A stretch of DNA of 64,000 nt from Dicaeum eximium (taxonomy: Eukaryota; Chordata; Aves; Passeriformes; Dicaeidae): assembly GCA_013396995.1 (NCBI GenBank), contig VWZP01002845.1:8914443-8978442 (forward strand), read 5' to 3'. Below, one piece after another: positions 61,680 through 64,000 of this stretch (the stretch's first letter is position 1; each line of letters opens with the position of its first letter). Under the pieces are notes generated by a model. The model did not search any database and was not told the origin of the DNA. It was given only the letters and a program-made list of their open reading frames with translations. The translations under genes and the position numbers were made by a program.

Positions 61680-61942
61680 CACTTCAGAAATTACATCCCT
61701 GGAGATGGCAGATCTCTCATCTCTACAGTCCCCTCTCACTGCAGGGCAGCATGCCCTCCTCTCCAGAGGGGAAACTTGTTCCTCAGGAGATCTGCAACCT
61801 GCCACTGTTCCTCAGCAGCATGTGCTGACAGCCCCTGATGTCGTGTCAGCTCTGCCTGCAGCAGCTGCAGATGCATCATCGGGGGATGCTGTCAAGGCTC
61901 TTCCCAAATCTCATCTTTCTCAATATCTCCTCACCACTGGAG
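61680..61942 (+). CDS. Exon-like segment, Ser/Ala/Leu-rich, unassigned
   Basis: A strong acceptor (polypyrimidine GCTTTCTTTCAG ending at 61679) opens a segment with one continuous frame of 87 codons (61681-61941), ending at a donor-like GGAG|GTGACT. The peptide is rich in Ser, Ala, Leu and Gln (for example TSEITSLEMADLSSLQSPL near the start and ALPKSHLSQYLL near the end), with no recognised domain. The exon would carry one base at each end. No compatible neighbouring exon was found, and the phase does not match the possible first exon at 22.6 kb. A second frame is also open for about 60 codons, which weakens the case. Confidence 0.2.
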
Positions 61943-62242
61943 GTGACTACTGAATGTGGTCTCTAGACACAAGGGCAAAAGGAGGATTAACTGTTCCCTG
62001 TGAAGTCTGGCCAGGAAATCCAAGCTGCTGTGATATGCAGAAGTCAGAGACTTTCAGTTTCTACAGTGTTTCTGCTGCTGTTCCCCCATCCTTGGCAGGC
62101 AGAGGCACCAACTTCAGCATGCAGTAGCTGAGGGTTTGTTTCCAACCTTCATGCAGAAGTACTTCCTGATAAAATCAGAACAATCTAAGACTTTATTACT
62201 TGGCTAGATTTTAGCCCTTAAATATTTATGATGCCCTCTTAC

Positions 62243-62416
62243 CTTTGTCTGAACAGAGGAGCTGGAGAGTCAGTGGATGTTTCCTACCCAGCCTGAGAAG
62301 TTGTGGTTGAACAATAACACCTGTCCTATTACCAGCTCGAGCAGATTTAATGATTCCAAATAACATGGGTCCTACTGCATCTCCTGCCATACCACAAATA
62401 AGGTTCATTACTGAAG
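62243..62416 (-). CDS. Exon-like segment with membrane-protein character, unassigned
   Basis: On the minus strand, acceptor GTTATCTTTTAG is followed by 174 bases with one open frame and a near-perfect donor AAAG|GTAAGA (62243/62242). The frame gives SVMNLICGMAGDAVGPMLFG, then IIKSARAGNRTGVIVQPQ, then LLRLGRKHPLTLQLLCSDK. The length is 58 codons exactly, so the exon is phase-symmetric (1-1) and could be inserted or skipped without a frameshift. The Gly-rich hydrophobic start suggests a membrane segment followed by a basic loop. I do not recognise the family, and no neighbouring exon was identified. Chance remains possible. Confidence 0.25.
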
Positions 62417-64000
62417 CTAAAAGATAACACCCATTCCTGGTATCAGGTCACTGACACCAGATGTACAACACCCCTTGACATCAGTGATGAAAGATCACAA
62501 TAAAGAAGCACAGTTGATAATTTCCCCCCTCCAAAATTCACAATCTAACTGATAACTGGGCTTGCTACAAGGGACTGACTGTCATTCATCAGCAAAATGT
62601 TGAATTCATCAGTTCTTGGAGGGCCTCTACTCAGTCAGAAATGAACATGGTTCACACACATATTTAATTCTAACTTTGAAAGTAGAGAGGAATTTAACAG
62701 AACATTAAAGAGTGATGAATAAATTATAAAGGCATTAATGAGGCTGATGCTTATATCTAAAGGAAAAAGTCCCAGAGGGTTGTGGGAGCTCCAAAATTAC
62801 TAATAACTTATTAATTTTGGAGTTGATAGTAGATAAAAAATTAAACATGCTAAGTATGAGTATGTACTGTGATTTCTGCTGCAGAAGACAAAGTCTTTCA
62901 GCTTATTATACTATGGGGTATCATTTATAAGGCCAGAGAAGTAATTATTCTTCTTATATATGTCTCTAGGAAAGATTGCAGTAGGATACCTGTATGTAGT
63001 CCTAAGCACTTGACTACATGAGAATATTGATAAACTTTGAGAGATTCCAACTATGAGCAAAGGAAATTATAAAAAGTCTCTGATAGAAAGAGTAGGGGAC
63101 AAATCCTCTTCAGAAAGATGGAAAGAATTAGATATGAATAGAAAAGAAAGCTGGTGAGAAATTATATGACAAGAAAAAAATCTTAGCTAACAAGTCAAAA
63201 TTCATAAGGAAAAAGAATTCTTCACCAAATAAATCTGCAAAATGGCCATAATTTCTTATGTGAAGTACAAAACCACAGAGTGATGAATCAGAACAAAGCT
63301 ACCAAAGAGAGAGGGCATTTTCCGAATCTGTATGTCTTCAGTTTCCTGAGTTGTGTCCTGAGGCTTCCTGCCTTTTCTTCCTGACCTAGGACCATAATTG
63401 GTGAATACTTAAATAAGCAAGTACCTTCATGGTTATGGGGTTTTCAAATCAGTTCAAAAATTTTTATGCACATGAATGACCCAATTGATCCTCTCCAGAC
63501 TGACAGAGCCGCTTTGCCCTTCACTGCCAGCATGCTGGCAAAATCAGCCCTTCCCAGCATCACTCTGGCACAACCATGCCAATGTCAACATGAACACACA
63601 GAGCAGCAAAACTGGGATAAATTCACACATATCAAATCATATCTGAGAAGCTGTTGCTGAAGAGGGGCATATGTATAGAAGAGAGAGGATGTTGAAGGAA
63701 AAGGAGCATAGATGGATACCAATCTGCCTAATTGAAAGAAGATGTAGTAACTTCAGTTAGAAAGAGCAGAGGCTGGGATAGGCAGCACACTGTGAACTGC
63801 CCTGCACAGCATACCTCACTTTAGGTGGGGTTAAAAAAAAAAAAAAAGTAATACACCTTTATCCTTCTAAGCCCCTGAGTGTGCTGTGGGACTTTGACTT
63901 TAGTGGGGGTTGGAGTCCACATCACAACAACAACAAAAAAAAAGTCCTTGAAAATGGAGCATGTATGTGGCATTTTATGTCAAGAATGAAAATGTTAAGT

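Larger units (their letters stand above)
58769..64000. other. No confirmed gene; two exon-like segments listed separately
   Basis: Mostly unique, AT-rich sequence. A 164-codon plus-strand frame at 59344-59838 is unrecognised. Exon-like segments at 61680-61942 (plus) and 62243-62416 (minus) are described separately. A poly-A run lies at 63833-63847. Confidence 0.45.

Noticed and set aside
1..64000. CRISPR arrays, rRNA or tRNA genes, bacterial-type operons
   Set aside because: None seen. The only regularly spaced repeats are micro- and minisatellites, and the sequence is clearly vertebrate.

Overview
The window looks like bird DNA, most likely from a songbird. CR1 LINEs are the main recognisable repeats, and nearly all are 5'-truncated with 3' tails of the AATCATAGAATGGTT type. 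There are three endogenous-retrovirus LTR insertions of avian types, and no SINE- or L1-like sequence was recognised. The songbird assignment rests on family resemblance from memory, mainly the LTR at 26.7-27.2 kb, and is an inference. No complete protein-coding gene can be supported. The window reads as intergenic or deep-intronic sequence. Three exon-like segments are reported at low confidence, and there is one CpG-rich block that could be a promoter.

Layout. 1-10.2 kb: AT-rich, apparently single-copy sequence. 10.2-10.75 kb: a solo LTR with intact TG...CA ends and a perfect 5-bp target-site duplication. 15.05-16.55 kb: a dead CR1 on the minus strand. 16.35-20.77 kb: two near-identical 2,210-bp direct copies joined by a single N, most likely unmerged overlapping contigs rather than a real duplication. 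22.4-22.84 kb: the only clearly CpG-rich block, with a possible first coding exon, followed by a 57-N gap and an AGGAC/AGGAG array. 25.3-25.6 kb: CR1 relic. 26.7-27.2 kb: solo LTR. 31.2 kb: (GGAT)n. 33.9-35.2 kb: a collapsed provirus on the minus strand (LTR, 557 bp of interior, deleted LTR). 39.1-44.5 kb: three CR1 pieces, a poly-T/G tract with a 45-N gap, and a pentanucleotide array growing out of a CR1 tail. 44.5-54.9 kb: mostly unique AT-rich sequence with microsatellites. 54.9-55.8 kb: CR1. 57.15-58.77 kb: a CR1 that carries a perfect 141-bp in-frame tandem duplication inside its reverse-transcriptase region and, further on, a 44-bp minisatellite grown from its own coding sequence. 58.8-64 kb: unique sequence with two exon-like segments on opposite strands.

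No operon-like or multi-gene system is visible. The most notable signals are the CR1-born minisatellite with a regular four-unit higher-order pattern, the tandem duplication beside it, and the assembly evidence: all five N tracts lie in or beside repeats. The longest open frames (up to 262 codons) are by-products of the 44-bp repeat, or lie in CR1, and are not genes.
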